64,000 nucleotides of DNA from Cruorifilaria tuberocauda (taxonomy: Eukaryota > Nematoda > Chromadorea > Rhabditida > Onchocercidae): contig JABVXU010000013.1 in NCBI GenBank assembly GCA_013365365.1, positions 248,001 to 312,000 of the forward strand, written 5' to 3'. Each line of letters opens with the position of its first letter. The stretch's first letter is position 1. This document shows positions 1 to 12,306 of the stretch, one piece after another. The notes under the pieces are model-generated. The model was not told the DNA's origin, did no database searches, and saw only the letters and a list, made by a program, of their open reading frames with translations. The translations under genes and the position numbers were made by a program.

Positions 1-1
1 C

Positions 2-3000
2 GCGGCACGAGGTATACCACCGCCAACCAGCGGACCAGTTCCATTGCGTGGAATAAGTCCGACACTTGACTTTCGATTTCGTGACAGGTTTTTTTGTAAT
101 TCTTTTCACTTATAAAATGAAGCACTTGTTTGCAATTACTATTGGATGAAATCCATTTGCAGTTGAGCGGTTGACTTTGGCAAAGGCTGAAAAATAAGCA
201 TTGTAGGTATGCAGATTATGGTCGCTATGGCGGACCGATAAGGCTTTCAAGTTTGCATCCACGTCCATCGCCATATGATCGCCCATATTACGATAGGGAT
301 CGTTTTTATCGATACGGTGCACGATATGATCCAGAATTCGATGAAGCAATGTATGACCCCACCGTTAAAGTTTTTATGCGAGGTTACTTTTTTGTTTATA
401 AATGGCTCATCCTGATGTTTCCGATAAATCTGAAAAGACCACTTATGCTCTACGTAAGTTGCTAAGATTCATGAGGTACATAGATCGCTCGTCGTATGAG
501 TCAAAATTTGTTCTCTGGCTAAGCTGTTTTATCTCGCCATCGTTATTATTATTTCCAGGTTTACCGTACAGTGTTACTACCCTTGATATTGAAGAATTTT
601 TCCGACCACTAAACTGCGTCGAAATTAAGCTTGGTTATAATGAGGAACGTCGTCTTTCGGGTGATGCGCTGGTAACTTTTTCAACAATGGCGGAAGCACG
701 AGAGGCATTATCACGTAACAAAAACAATATGGGCACGAGGTAAATGATGGTGAACATTTTCTCATGAACTTTGCTGCTGATATTATGAATTTTCAGGGTT
801 GCTTTTAAATGGTCTATGTCTGGCTTATTCGCGTAAATCATGCGCCAGGATAAGAGGCACCCTTTTAATCGAATTTTGACACTCACGTTGTTTTGAGATT
901 GGACAAGGACGAAATGTATGCGGTTAAATGGAAAATGCGCTTATTGCGCAATGTTAAATGGTCGTCGCCTTGAGCTCAAATTAAAAAAAAAACTAACTCA
1001 TAGATCAGAATAACAAGATTTTATGATGGAATGAATCACTTGCGGCTTTCCGGACGCGTTATTTTTGGGATAAGGATGAGAAATCATTTCAAGTAAATCA
1101 AGGAGAAACCTTTGAATATCTTTATATTAGTAACTCCTTTTTTAGAATTAAAAAACGAAAACGTACGAGGATTTCCGAAGGCACTAAACTATTGTTGCGG
1201 AAGAGGAGAGCAATGAAGAAGGAGAATCAAATGAACGATGAATATGCTGCATTATGCAAACAAATACGAACACAGATGAAAAGGGATTTTGAGGAATACA
1301 AACGTTGGAAAAAAGGAAAAACATTGCAAGAAAACGTTGAGAGTATTCAGGAAGACGAAACTAGCTTGGAGGATTTCGAACGAGAAATGGAAGAAGAGTT
1401 TTTGGAGGAAAATGCTGGAAAAGAAGGTGCAACTTCGTTGAGAAAAACTGAAATCGAGGAACATGTGGAAACCTTCCAGAAAGAGAGAGTAGTGCAGCAG
1501 GATACAGCGAAGAATAAAGAAGGAGTAAAAGTTGAGCAGAGGCTTGTTGAGAAAACTGAGAATCATTTATTAAATAAATTATGTACGGGAGAAGCTCCTG
1601 AGAAAGCAAACACAAAAACCGAGCAGCAGCGGCAGGAAATTATAATGTCAGAGGAAAGACTGCAAGAAGCTAAAGCGTCTGGCGGAGATATCATGAAGTT
1701 GAAAAAAATGTCTAACGCAGATGGAGTACTTGAAACGCTGATAGGTAACGAAGCAGAAAAGATGCAGAGCGAGGAAACTGTGCAGGCAAATAATGAAAAA
1801 TATGTGAAAAAGGAAAGTGTAGCAGAACAATCTAGCAGTGTTGGATGGAAAAGTAGACCACGGATAAAGGGCAGGTACGGAGCATGGAAAGATCGCTCGG
1901 CTCTCAGTACGGTGCTTTCGGTGTCGCTGACGTGAGATTGTGTACCGAGCACAGTTCCACACAATTGTCTTATTCAGGGCGGTGTCACGGAACAATAAAA
2001 ATCGGTGAAGGGATTTTGGCAGTGCAAAATTCCTTTGTTCGATTCCGAACATATATTTGTAGTTGAAACAAGCAAGAGTTTGAAGTTTACAGTTAGTAAA
2101 CTGTAACTTTCAATTTATTGTGAACAATGGATATTTTCATCAGCGGTTTGAAATCATAAAGTCGATCCAAGTCTTCGCATAAAATGTTTAAAAAGAATTA
2201 CTCATAATGGTGTTTCTAAAACTGAAATACTTTTATTACCACTGTTCTCTTTAGTCTCACTTAATATATATTTTCTGCTGGAGATCTTAAACATTTGAAG
2301 TTTCATTTTATATTCTTTAAGTCGTTTATTGTTTTGGTTCTTTTCAAACTAGCTGTGCTTGGCATGCAGTTGCACTCCACTGACCAAAGAAATCAAATAA
2401 AGTCACTGCGTTGAGGGCCGAGCTGTTTTCTATTATTTGTATGTTCACAACATTTTTTGAAATAATTTACTCATGCTAAATTCCCTGTCGCGTTTTTTTG
2501 GGTTTCAGTTTTTCATTTTTATTTATTAACTTAATACTGCTATCCTTCTTTTTTCAGATACATCGAATTATTTCCGGCAACAAATATCCCTCATCCAATT
2601 AAAACTGTAACATTCCGTACAGTAAGTGGAGCGCCAACTCGTCTAACTTCAGCGCCGCGTCCGTTGTACAGTTCTTTTGCTGAAGGTAGTATTTCTGTTA
2701 TCTGTATGGATTTCATTTATTGATAGGAACGCATTTGTGAAATTTGCCGGAAAAACCTGAAGTTATTTAAATGGCAAATTTGTTTACATTATTGATAAGA
2801 ATATAACAGATTTTGCCGGAGCACATTGAATTTTATTGAGAACATATTGAAGATATTTCTTTGTAACAGGCTTTTGCGTAATGTTATGTAATTTTATTTT
2901 TCATAATCTGTCTTTTTTCTGATAACTGTGGACACTAGATAAACATCGGAAAGTCAGTTTCATTCTGAAAAATTCCTGTGGTAACTGTCATCCTGAAAAA

Positions 3001-3461
3001 TACGATTATTAAGAAAATTTGTAATCTTAATTAATATCAATTGGTTATAATTAACGCTATAAGTTGCTATTGAGAGAAGAAATCTTCGTCTTCCACTTTT
3101 TTAAGGAAGCAGAAAAATTAAGCAATTGGATTTGTAGTTTTTTGCTCGTTAAAATTTTCCGTTTTTTTAGATGAAGAAGCTGCTTATACAAGTGGAGTCG
3201 GTGGGCAGCAGGTGAGATTTCTGAAATTTTTTGTTCATGTTCTTTGGTTATTCGTTATGCTTTAATTTCGATTTTCGGCGGAATTTCCAACAATTTTATC
3301 AGATTTCTAAAATTGATCGGAAATGACATCACTATTAATATATTATTAACGTAAGGAAATGTCTTTTGATGAATTTATTGCAGTATTACAATGATCAATA
3401 TGAAGGCCGTCAGTCAAAATATGGTCGTGATTGGGGCGAGCCAACACGTACAACTTGGTGA
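2..3461 (+). CDS. hnRNP F/H-type RNA-binding protein, 3' part (5' end outside window)
   Basis: Heterogeneous nuclear ribonucleoprotein of the F/H class, nuclear proteins that bind G-rich RNA through quasi-RRMs and regulate splicing. Visible exons are 2-87, 207-382, 559-739, 2558-2685, 3171-3211 and 3384-3461. Phases agree throughout, giving 229 residues of the C-terminal part. A Pro/Arg/Tyr/Gly-rich linker (YDRPYYDRDRFYRYGARYD) precedes one quasi-RRM that begins KVFMRGLPYSVTTLDIEEFF and ends NMGTRYIELF, a spacing and ending diagnostic of hnRNP F/H. The tail is short and ends in RTTW. The upstream RRMs lie to the left of the window. Intron 3 (740-2557) is unusually long and holds a decayed retroelement. 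Which nematode F/H paralogue this is cannot be told from the fragment. Confidence 0.86.
1035..1935 (+). mobile_element. Decayed RTE-like non-LTR retroelement fragment within an hnRNP intron
   Basis: An open frame runs through this stretch inside the long intron of the hnRNP F/H gene, on the same strand. Its first part reads EYLYISNSFFRIKKRKR and then RISEGTKLLLRKRRAMKKEN, DEYAALCKQIRTQMKRDFEE. From memory this resembles the end of the endonuclease domain (the N-FF-K/R-rich block) and the linker before the reverse transcriptase in RTE/craniofacial-development-protein-2-like elements, with a deletion between the two blocks. The rest of the frame (about residues 60-247 counted from 1192) is a Glu/Lys-rich, coiled-coil-like sequence that I do not recognise. 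No reverse transcriptase motif, poly(A) tail or target-site duplication was seen. It could instead be a nested gene of unknown function. Confidence 0.42.
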
Positions 3462-4245
3462 TGCATTAAATAATATGAGACGTGATTTAATCTGTGAGAA
3501 TCGTTAAAGTTTAATAATGTTTTTTTCCGCGAAAGTATTAATTATCATGTTAGGTTCATTTCAAATATGCATATAAGTAAAGATATTGTTTTCAATTTCA
3601 TTTTAACTACCACTTTGTCCGTCGCATCTAGCGCCTGAAGCATTTTCCCACTGTTCTAGAGAACGGTGCTTAATAGCTGTTCTAATTTCAAATTTCTATT
3701 GGTAATGGAAAGCATATGTTATTGCTTTTGTAAAACTGTTTCCATATGCTTACTCATAAATTTGCATAAAATTTTTTGTCACAATCTTATGTTTATGGTT
3801 TTTTCCCGTTTGGGAATGTTTTCAAAAATGCTGTTGACATCACCAAGTGTATTCCTCTAACTTCTACATCTACTTCGCATTGTATCTGGACGCTATTGTT
3901 TGTATTTAACATATTTTATTAATTAAATCTCATTGTTCTTATACATTAATATTTCTGGACAACAAATTAACAGTGAGATTGTTTTGTGATTGTTTCTGAT
4001 GTTTTATTAGTTAAAATGAGAAATAAAGTGATGCTTCGGATCGCCATTACGGATTTAATGGAATAGGTTTTTTCATATATTTAAACAGCCACAGCTGAGA
4101 ATATTGAAAAGATTTCGGTAGTGTTTTCGATAAATTAATTGCAGTAATTTGACCGATTATATAATTCATGCGCGAGACATTTTTTGAAATTTGAGAAGGG
4201 CGTTACCGGCCCTGTACGTGTACTGCTGGTAAGTTTTCAGATTTG
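3462..4245 (+). other. Spacer between hnRNP F/H and PUS1 genes, with polyadenylation signal
   Basis: About 0.8 kb without a supported gene. An AATAAA hexamer at 4022-4027 may serve the hnRNP transcript. The sequence ttttcag at 4234-4240 lies 5 bases before the PUS1 start codon and looks like a trans-splice acceptor. The 64-codon open frame at 3666 is AT-rich and has no recognisable features. Confidence 0.45.
4231..4240 (+). promoter_or_regulatory. Probable spliced-leader trans-splice acceptor for PUS1
   Basis: A pyrimidine-rich 3' splice site ending ttttcag is followed after five bases by the chosen PUS1 ATG, with no coding exon upstream. This is the usual arrangement for trans-spliced nematode messages. 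It could also be the acceptor of a 5' UTR intron. Confidence 0.4.
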
Positions 4246-7200
4246 ATGTTGAGAAATGTCGGTGGATTTGTGCGAAATGTGCTAAGGAAAACAAAACAAG
4301 TGAAAGATAATTGGATGGATGTCTTTATGCTCACGCCGTCTGATTCAACTAGCGTTGTTGATGGCTAGTTTTCGTTTTGCCTTTGGACTTTACTGACTTC
4401 TTTCTAATCTCAGTTTAATTTTTGGCATAAATTAGTAAGATTTGTACTGCATTTGGAATTCTCTAATCTCTTTTATCTTTTAAGACTCAATGAATTCTTG
4501 ACTTTAAAAGATATCTATTTGAGAATCTCGGAGTCACTTTTATTTTTCTTGTTAACTTTCTTATTTTTAGCATGAAAAGGATTGAAACTGTATATTCTTT
4601 TATGTTTGAAGCATATCTTTTACAAACTCCTTTAATTTCTAGCATTTCTTGTTTGAAAACTAATTTTGAACTGATTTATAATTTTCTGATTTGATTTGCC
4701 GAATTTGTAGGTGAACCCGTTAGGAAAAAAAGAAGGAAAGAATATTCTTATGCACTGTTGCTAGCATATCAAGGAAAGAAGTACAATGGTATGCAGGTAA
4801 GGATAATAGCTTTGTGAGACTGCTTTATTCTGTTTTAACTTCAATTTTGCGATCTTTATTGCGCATAGTAATTGTAGGGATAGTATTTTCTGTTGCTCTA
4901 CAGATTTTGAAGATACAAGCTTTTAAACGAAGATTTTTTAATTTCCCTTCAAAAGGAATGAGCCGTGTTTTTGGAAATATCTCCCTGAGATATCTTTTTT
5001 CATATAAGTTATATGCATAAGATTTATAGGCTTTTTTTTGATCCATTGTTTTTTTCGTTGTCTTTGTTTTATTTGATTGAAAATATGAGATGAAGGAATA
5101 AAAACTAAATACTTAACCGCTATTTGTATTTATAATGACTGAGGCAAACTTTCTAGTATTTTTTTTAGCCTGTAGTAACCGAATTAAAATATAAACCATT
5201 AATTTTATAAGTAAGAGTTCGCAAAGTTAATGATATTATCAAAAACTAATCATAAATTTATTTTGCTTGAATGAAATTTAACTGTGTGGCATAAGATGGG
5301 AGATATGAAAAATTAATTTCGGATCTCCAGGCAGCAAAAATTTATGAAATTTATAATTATTGGAAGTTGAATGTCTTTAAATGTTGAAAATCTTACGTCC
5401 AAACTTTCGCCTTTTTTTGTTACAGTTGAATATATAATTCTTTTGTTTTGAGTTGCAAAGATTATTTATAGGTGCAAAAAGATTTTCCCACAATTGAAGG
5501 CGAATTGTTCAAAGCGATGGCTAGATGTAAATACATTTCCGAGAATGATGTTCTTAATCCGGTTCATTTTGCATTTCAGAGAGCTGCTAGGACAGATCGT
5601 TCCGTATCCGCAGCCCGGCAGGTCGAATTTAATTACTTGTTTTGTCTGTTTGCTTTTTCTCTTATTTTTTTCTAAATTAAAAAGATTATCATAATTAGTT
5701 TAGATGTGCTCGATGCGTCTAGCACCGGAAAATCACGAGTATTTTCTGAAAACAGCTGCCGATAAATTAAACGAACATTTACCTGAAGAAATTCGGGTTT
5801 TAGGTGTTAGGTAAGCTGCATTTCATTCTCGTTTCTTGAGTGTTCAGTGAATGTTAACTTTATTATTTTTTTAAACAGCATGCCTAATGTAAATGAGCTT
5901 TTTTGATATTCCAAAGAAAATTCTAATAAAATCTTACTTTAGGCGTGCAATCCGTTCTTTCAAAGCTCATAAGCATTGTGATAAACGGACCTATTCTTAT
6001 ACTTTACCAACTTATGCATTCGCCAGACCACATGAGGTGGTGTACTGTTTTCCCATCACATATCCAAGTTCAATTTTCTCTTTCAAATAAATTGTTAAAA
6101 CACTTTAAAAAGATTTCTAAAATTAGGAAAGCGTTGCTTTTGAAATATTGCGTTTAATTCCAGTTAACTACCAATGCTTTCCGCATTAGTGAAACGTCTA
6201 TTGCTGAATTGAATGACTTACTTTCATTATACAAAGGGACGCACAATTTTTTCAATTATACATCCGGAAGGCAAGTTTTTAATTTGATAGTGAACGTAAG
6301 TAGTTTATCAGATGTGTGCTGATTTTCCAACAGAACTCTTTGTACGCCATTATGATTTATACGCAAAAAAATAATTTTGTTCAATCCAACTACCAACTGA
6401 ATATTGATAAATCAAAAAAAACATAGTTCGCAATATAATTTTATTTAATGCATCCAATCTGAGTTTAATATCTATAGTAAATAAAGGAAAGGAATTAAAC
6501 TTCAAGCATCACTTATATTTATTCTTGCCCAAACCTTGATACCATTCAAATTTTAGTCTAGATAATGAGTTTGTATCAATTTTAAGTATCATGATCATAT
6601 GCTCAATAAACATCAAACATCTCATGTCAATCGTTGTTCCAGTTATTTTTATTGGTATCTTTGTAGGAAACCTTGTTCTGGTCTAAATTTTTAAGATGAA
6701 CGCTATGTATCCTCTTTCTGAATTGCGTTCATGCCAAATGATTCATTTGAATTTACTTTCAACAGTAAATGATTTAAAATGCTACAATAGGTTAGAATAA
6801 GTGATTCAGAATAAAAATCTATATAAGTCGTGATGTTCTAGTGATTAATAAGAATGTTGTTTGCCTAAAAAGATGAGCTACGATATGCGATAAATGCTTC
6901 CTTAATATTAAATTGCAAATGAGCGTATTTTCCGTAACCTGTATCAAATTTTAGCACTCTGAGCTAAAATTGTGTAGGAATTGTTATGGTTCCTCACAAT
7001 ACTAGGTTGGGAAAATGAAATTGAAAGCTACTTAATATTTTTTTCTGGAATTCTTGTAGGAGAAATGTCTCTAATTATTTTTCTTTGTATGTTAGGGATT
7101 ATGAATCAAAAGCATCACCTTTGATTTATATCGGTTCTTCATACTTTTAAATGATTTTTTTTCTTAGAGTGATATATTACATTAAGAGGTAGAAATTTTA

Positions 7201-8856
7201 AAAACCTTAAATTTTTTTGATTAGGACATCCATATATGCAGTATTTTTAGACCTTACGAAGATCGGAGCAACATGCGGTACATATATGACTTCAAATGTG
7301 GTCCAACACAACTTGTTAAAGATGAAATCCGCGGTGATATAGTTGAATTTATTACTCTTTATATCACTGGGCAAAGTTTTATGCTACATCAAATTCGGAA
7401 AATGATTGGTATTTTGTATTTCAAGATTCGTTAATTTTTGACTTAATTAAATGAGCAATTTTTCAACATGTTTTAAAATATAATCTTCTTTATGAATTTC
7501 AGGAATGACAGTGGCAACTTTCAGGGGACTGTGTGGCAAAACTGAGGTGCAAAATGCATTTCTGAGTGAACGAGTACGTTTTTTATTATCTTAGTATAAA
7601 ACGGATAACAAAAAAGTGATGAAGTATATCCATAGATCAAATTAATGTGATTAGAAGTATCTATTTATTCATCGAGGGTCAAAATAGAAATGCTGGAATA
7701 TTTTATATATGAAAGAATGAAATATCTGGCTTAGCAATGAAAAAATTTGGACATTTTCTGACGGGATAATCATAAAGCATTATTGTTTTTTTCTCTAATT
7801 ATTCAATCAAATTATTTGTTTAGATGGATGTACCAAAGGTACCGGGTCTGGGTTTGGTATTAGACAAGGTACATTACGAAAATTACGACAAATGGTATGG
7901 AAAAACACACGAGACGTTAAATAATTGGGGTGAAGAAACTGAGACTAAGGCTGACGAATTTCGACAACTTTACATAATTGCAGAAATTTACCGTCAGGAG
8001 CTTGCTACTCATTCGTTGGTATTAGTATGATTTTTTTAATGAAAATTGTTTTTCAAGTCGCATTTAGGGATTTATAAATAAGTATTTTTATAGATTTAAT
8101 GTGCATATTTTTCAGATTGTTGGGCAACCCCGCAAATGACATAACATATTAATACAATATAGTAACAAATATAGCATTCATAATAATTTTTGGACCATAT
8201 ACGCTATTCCTAATCCACTCTGCATAGATATTTTTTAAGTTTACATGATATCAGCATCTTCGAAAACGTTATGGTAATGGAAAGAAAATGTTAACACTTA
8301 GCTGTGAAATAATGATGTATTTGAGCCTTTATTTACATACAACTATATTATATTCAGGATGTTCTTATGGTTAACCACTTTGATAAGACACGATATAATG
8401 ATAATTGGAATTACAAGGCAATCAAAAGAAAGATCACCATTGGGATTGGCCTCCGATCTTGCATATGTTAGCTTATTTATGTGTTCCTGTAGAAAAATCA
8501 AGGAAGCACTCGATACGGAGATATAGTCAAGTATTGGTCGCGATATTAAGAAAAAAACATGAAAAATATTGAGAAAATCTAGTCTAATAAGAGATTCAGG
8601 TTTGCTGTTTTAAAAATTCATTGTAAAATGTTTTTGTTTAGTTTCTTATTTTCAGCTTGCAAAGGAGGAATTAAAAGAAATTAAAGAAGAAAAGCAAAAT
8701 GATGTTTTCACTGAGTCTGGGAAAGAGCAGAAGGATGATGTGGTAGAACTGAAAGTGGATTTACAGTCAAGGGAAAATTCAGAAGGAAATCTTACTGATT
8801 CCGTAGCTGTTTCGAGTACTTCTCCAAAAAAAGTATTACATTATGGAGAGTCCTGA
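4246..8856 (+). CDS. PUS1: tRNA pseudouridine synthase PUS1 (TruA family)
   Basis: Converts uridine to pseudouridine in tRNAs (positions 27/28 and others in known PUS1 enzymes), acting in nucleus and mitochondria. Exons are 4246-4261, 4711-4796, 5472-5621, 5704-5810, 5943-6036, 6164-6270, 7251-7408, 7503-7573, 7824-8018 and 8656-8856, which sum to 394 codons plus stop. Family blocks appear in order: YALLLAYQGKKYNGMQ; the catalytic-aspartate loop FQRAARTDRSVSA (family usually RTDKGVSA); CDKRTYSYTLPTYAF; GQSFMLHQIRKMIG; and PKVPGLGLVLDKVHYENYDK near the C-terminus. The intron after 6270 uses a GC donor (AG|GCAAGT), the only donor there that keeps phase. The first 16-base exon is the least certain part; it was chosen because the ATG lies 5 bases behind a splice acceptor and its donor restores phase. 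The acidic last exon is typical of divergent PUS1 tails. Confidence 0.92.
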
Positions 8857-9925
8857 TACTCCTGTCACATCTTTGCTTCAAAGCGTGGGTCAAGAATTTA
8901 TCAACGCCCCATGAAAAACAATCAAGTTGAATTGTTCCCAATTAAGATGTCATTTTGTTTCAGTGTTATCTTGAGAAGGTAATATCCACTGCAGTTCCAC
9001 AGAATATGTTTTGAAATTGTTTACGATTATTTAGCTGTTTATTTCTGAAACATATTTGAAACAGTTTGTTTCTTGTTTTTATTATTGAGTGGTTAAATAT
9101 TGTTCGCAATAAAGCTGCATTTTTCTACTGGATCCTGTCTCAGCATTCGAAAAATGAAACGAGCTTCAGATGTTTGCTCCCTACGGTTAACTTTAATGAT
9201 AATTATTACTTCAGTAAAAAATGACATTGGAAGTTATTTTCAAATTTTTTGCATTTATATAATCATTAAAATGTTAGGTACATAGATTCTTCTGTAATTG
9301 ATTAAATATTAGCAAGATGGAAAATAAGCAAACGAACTGTACCAGTACTGGTTCGTTCGCATAACTTAGCCAGGTTAGAACTTATCTCTGTATTGTGAAT
9401 TTTTAGAGACCATAAATGTCTTAATATTCTAGCGGAAATTGGTGATAAGATTGTAATACCTCCTGTCGAGAACTGATTTGATAGTTCCGGAAACGAAAAT
9501 TTGTTCTTTACCACTTTATTAATTATCTTCAATTCTCTAACTCTATAGATGAGTAGGAAATCATTTGATTAAGCTGTTTGTCATTCCTTATCAACTGCAT
9601 TTGGATTTTAGTTGAGTTAAAATTTTTAAAGAGGGAAGAGCTACCTGGTGATAGATATGTTTAGTATCAGTTTGATGCTTATGAAATGCAAACGGTAGAA
9701 GTAAATTACTATACAAGACATGCTGTAGTCAGATCCATCATGAGGATCATTAATGATAGTGTTTTTTCACTAGGATATAATGTTTCCGAAAGTTTTATAT
9801 TTAATTGAGATTGTTATCATAACGTTTTCGGACTGTAATAATTCAAATTCTATCACCTTCCATTGTTCGATTTTGTTTTTATGTGAAATGTATTTCAAAA
9901 TATTGATTTAATATTAAGATTTCTA
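8857..9925 (+). other. Spacer between PUS1 and LCMT1, with polyadenylation signal and palindrome
   Basis: No supported gene in about 1.1 kb. AATAAA at 9108-9113 is a plausible PUS1 polyadenylation signal, some 250 bases past the stop. A hairpin-forming palindrome (AACGAAC arm, 13-base centre, GTTCGTT arm) lies at 9331-9357. The minus-strand 76-codon frame at 9302-9532 crosses this palindrome and has no family resemblance. Confidence 0.4.
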
Positions 9926-12306
9926 ATGTTTGAAGTGATGGAGCCAGAAGCAGAGCTTGGAGATGGTTATTTAGGGACAAAGATTGGTATTCGACGAAGA
10001 CTGGCGTCTGTTTCAGATGATTACTCAGTGCAAAAAACAAACGATGATGCTACTGAATGCAAATACATAGCATCGAAAGTAAGCTTACATCTAATATAAA
10101 AACTGTTTTTTTGAAAATTTCTATTCATTTCTTGAATGAAGTTAATCTTAATGATTATTTGACTAAGTACATCCATCAGATGAAGCGCTTTAGAGTTTTA
10201 AACAAAGTTTTAATTGTGAAATTTTTGTAAAGCAAGGATTTTCTCATTTATTACTTTCCATTGTTCATTGATTGATTTCGCCTAACACTTAATTCAATAG
10301 AAAAATTTTAGTTGAATTATTTCAAAGATGAATATGTTCATCGATTTATATTGGGCGGTGAATGTAATCTGCGTCGTGATCCTGAAATTTCACGTGGTTA
10401 TTGGGCCAGGATTGTCGCAGTCGAGGCCATTGTAAATTCATTTTTGAAGGTATGATTAAATGACGCTATTTTATAGACCAAAACTAGAGCTAATTGTGTG
10501 TCGAATTAGATTGGCCTAAAATCGAAGAAAAAAGAGTAGATTCATTGATTTACTGTACTGAAGAGAAAAAAAGTAGAAAGAAGCGATTTGGAATACTAAT
10601 AAACCCTCCGTGCTTTATCACTTAATAACATACTTTTTTCTCGCCTGCTTCAATATATTTTTTAGACCTTTCCTGAAAAATGTCAGATCATTAGTCTTGG
10701 TGCAGGATTTGATACTTTGTATTGGCGATTGAAAGGCGAGGGTAAACAGTTTCATCGGTATGTTGAAGTGGATTTTAGTTCCGTCACTGCGAAAAAAATT
10801 CGACAAATACGAAGGCCTGGCTCACTTAATCTTATTTCTATGTTTTCAGAGGAGCGTAAGTAATTGTTATTTCTTAGATATGTTAAACTTAAAACCAAGT
10901 TCGAATTCAAGCCTATACAAAAAGGTGATACAGAACTTACGAAATTTGAAACTTACTTTTGGAACAATGGAAGAATAAAGAGATGAAAATTAAGAGCATT
11001 GATATCTTTCGCTGTTGTAAATCAATGTAAATAAAGTGTTTTTTTAGCAATGGAAATGGAACATGTAGATTTGCATGCAGGTGACTACCATTTGATTGGT
11101 GCGGATTTGAGGCAATTAAATGAATTGAAGGAAAAGCTTGATAGTTGCAACTTAAATAACAAAATGCCGACATTGTTTATCGCAGAATGCGTTCTGGTAT
11201 ATATGGGGACAAGCCAAAGTGACGCACTCTTATCAGCATGTGTTAGATGGTTTGAAGATGCTTTTTTCCTGAATTACGAGCAGGTGTATTTCTCTCATTC
11301 TATAAATCCGCAAAATTTAGATCTATACTTAATTTTGCATATTATGCACTTGCATATATTACTATCTTTCAGTGTTGAGCCGCGTTTATAAACAAAAGCT
11401 TAGTCACTACTATCCTTCAAGTGAATATTCATGATTATTGCTACCACATCCTTAAAAAAATGGAATTTTTAATCGTTGCAAGTAGAAACTTATCTTCGAA
11501 TTTTACTTGTTTTAAACGAATAATATTTTTTATGGGGAAAATAAAATATTTCAAAGTCCTTATTTTCATTTTAAAATTAGGTAAATATAAGCGATACATT
11601 TGGCAAAATAATGGCATCAAACCTTCACAGACGTGGTATAATTTTACCAGGCCTTGCTGCGTGTGAAAATTTAGACGCTCAGAAAAAACGGTTAGCATTC
11701 CATAATGAGTTCATAATGTATAACGAAAAACGATACGCCATAGTGATAAGCATTCATGTTCTTGTTTCTTCATATTCGCTGTTTATATTCCATATTGTTT
11801 TTTTTTCTCTCTTATTATAAATCACTCGGTAAGCTACCTTTTATGCTTACTAAAAATTTTTTATTCTAGTTTTATGGACAGTGGTTGGAAGAATGTTGTT
11901 GCCAAGACAATGTGGGAAATTTACAGAAAGGAAATCCCAGATGTGCAAGTGAAAAGGTTTCTAAGTTAATGAAATTCACTTTTTTGCAGCATTCACTTTA
12001 CAATCCTCCTGACTATAGCGGGCTTATAATATTGTATCACTTATATAAAATAGAATTTTCCATGTAGTTCGATTCACAATGGATAATATTTGTAAATTTT
12101 ATCGTAAGATTCTCTAGGTTTTATTAAAACTGAAATTGACATCGTGGTATTTGTAAATTATACTCGCCAAATTATATTCATGGTTCAGGATTGAAAAGTT
12201 GGAATTACTGGACGAAAAAATCCTCCTTTCGCAGCTTCTTGAACATTATTGCTTTGTTATTGCTTCAAAAACCTCTCATATACTTGATTTCGAATGGAAA
12301 AATTAA
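9926..12306 (+). CDS. LCMT1: Leucine carboxyl methyltransferase 1 (PP2A methyltransferase)
   Basis: Uses S-adenosylmethionine to methylate the C-terminal leucine of the PP2A catalytic subunit, which controls assembly of PP2A holoenzymes in the cytosol. Exons are 9926-10078, 10312-10449, 10666-10855, 11048-11283, 11581-11690, 11870-11956 and 12189-12306, in phase throughout, giving 343 residues (human LCMT1 is 334). Recognisable blocks: CKYIASK|LNYFKDEYVHRF; EISRGYWARIVAVEAIVNSF; the SAM-binding LGAGFDTLYWRLKG; VEVDF; the pair LIGADLRQLNELKEKL and FIAECVLVYM; FLNYEQVNISDTFGKIM; and the C-terminal RIEKLELLDEKILLSQLLEH. The ATG at 9926 is followed in frame by another at 9938; either could be used. 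The large first and last blocks match the family end to end, so the gene looks complete and intact. Confidence 0.93.

Noticed and set aside
1960..2060. Possible tRNA gene because of a GTTCGATTCC box-B-like string
   Set aside because: No matching A box at the right distance and no acceptor or anticodon stem pairing could be found.
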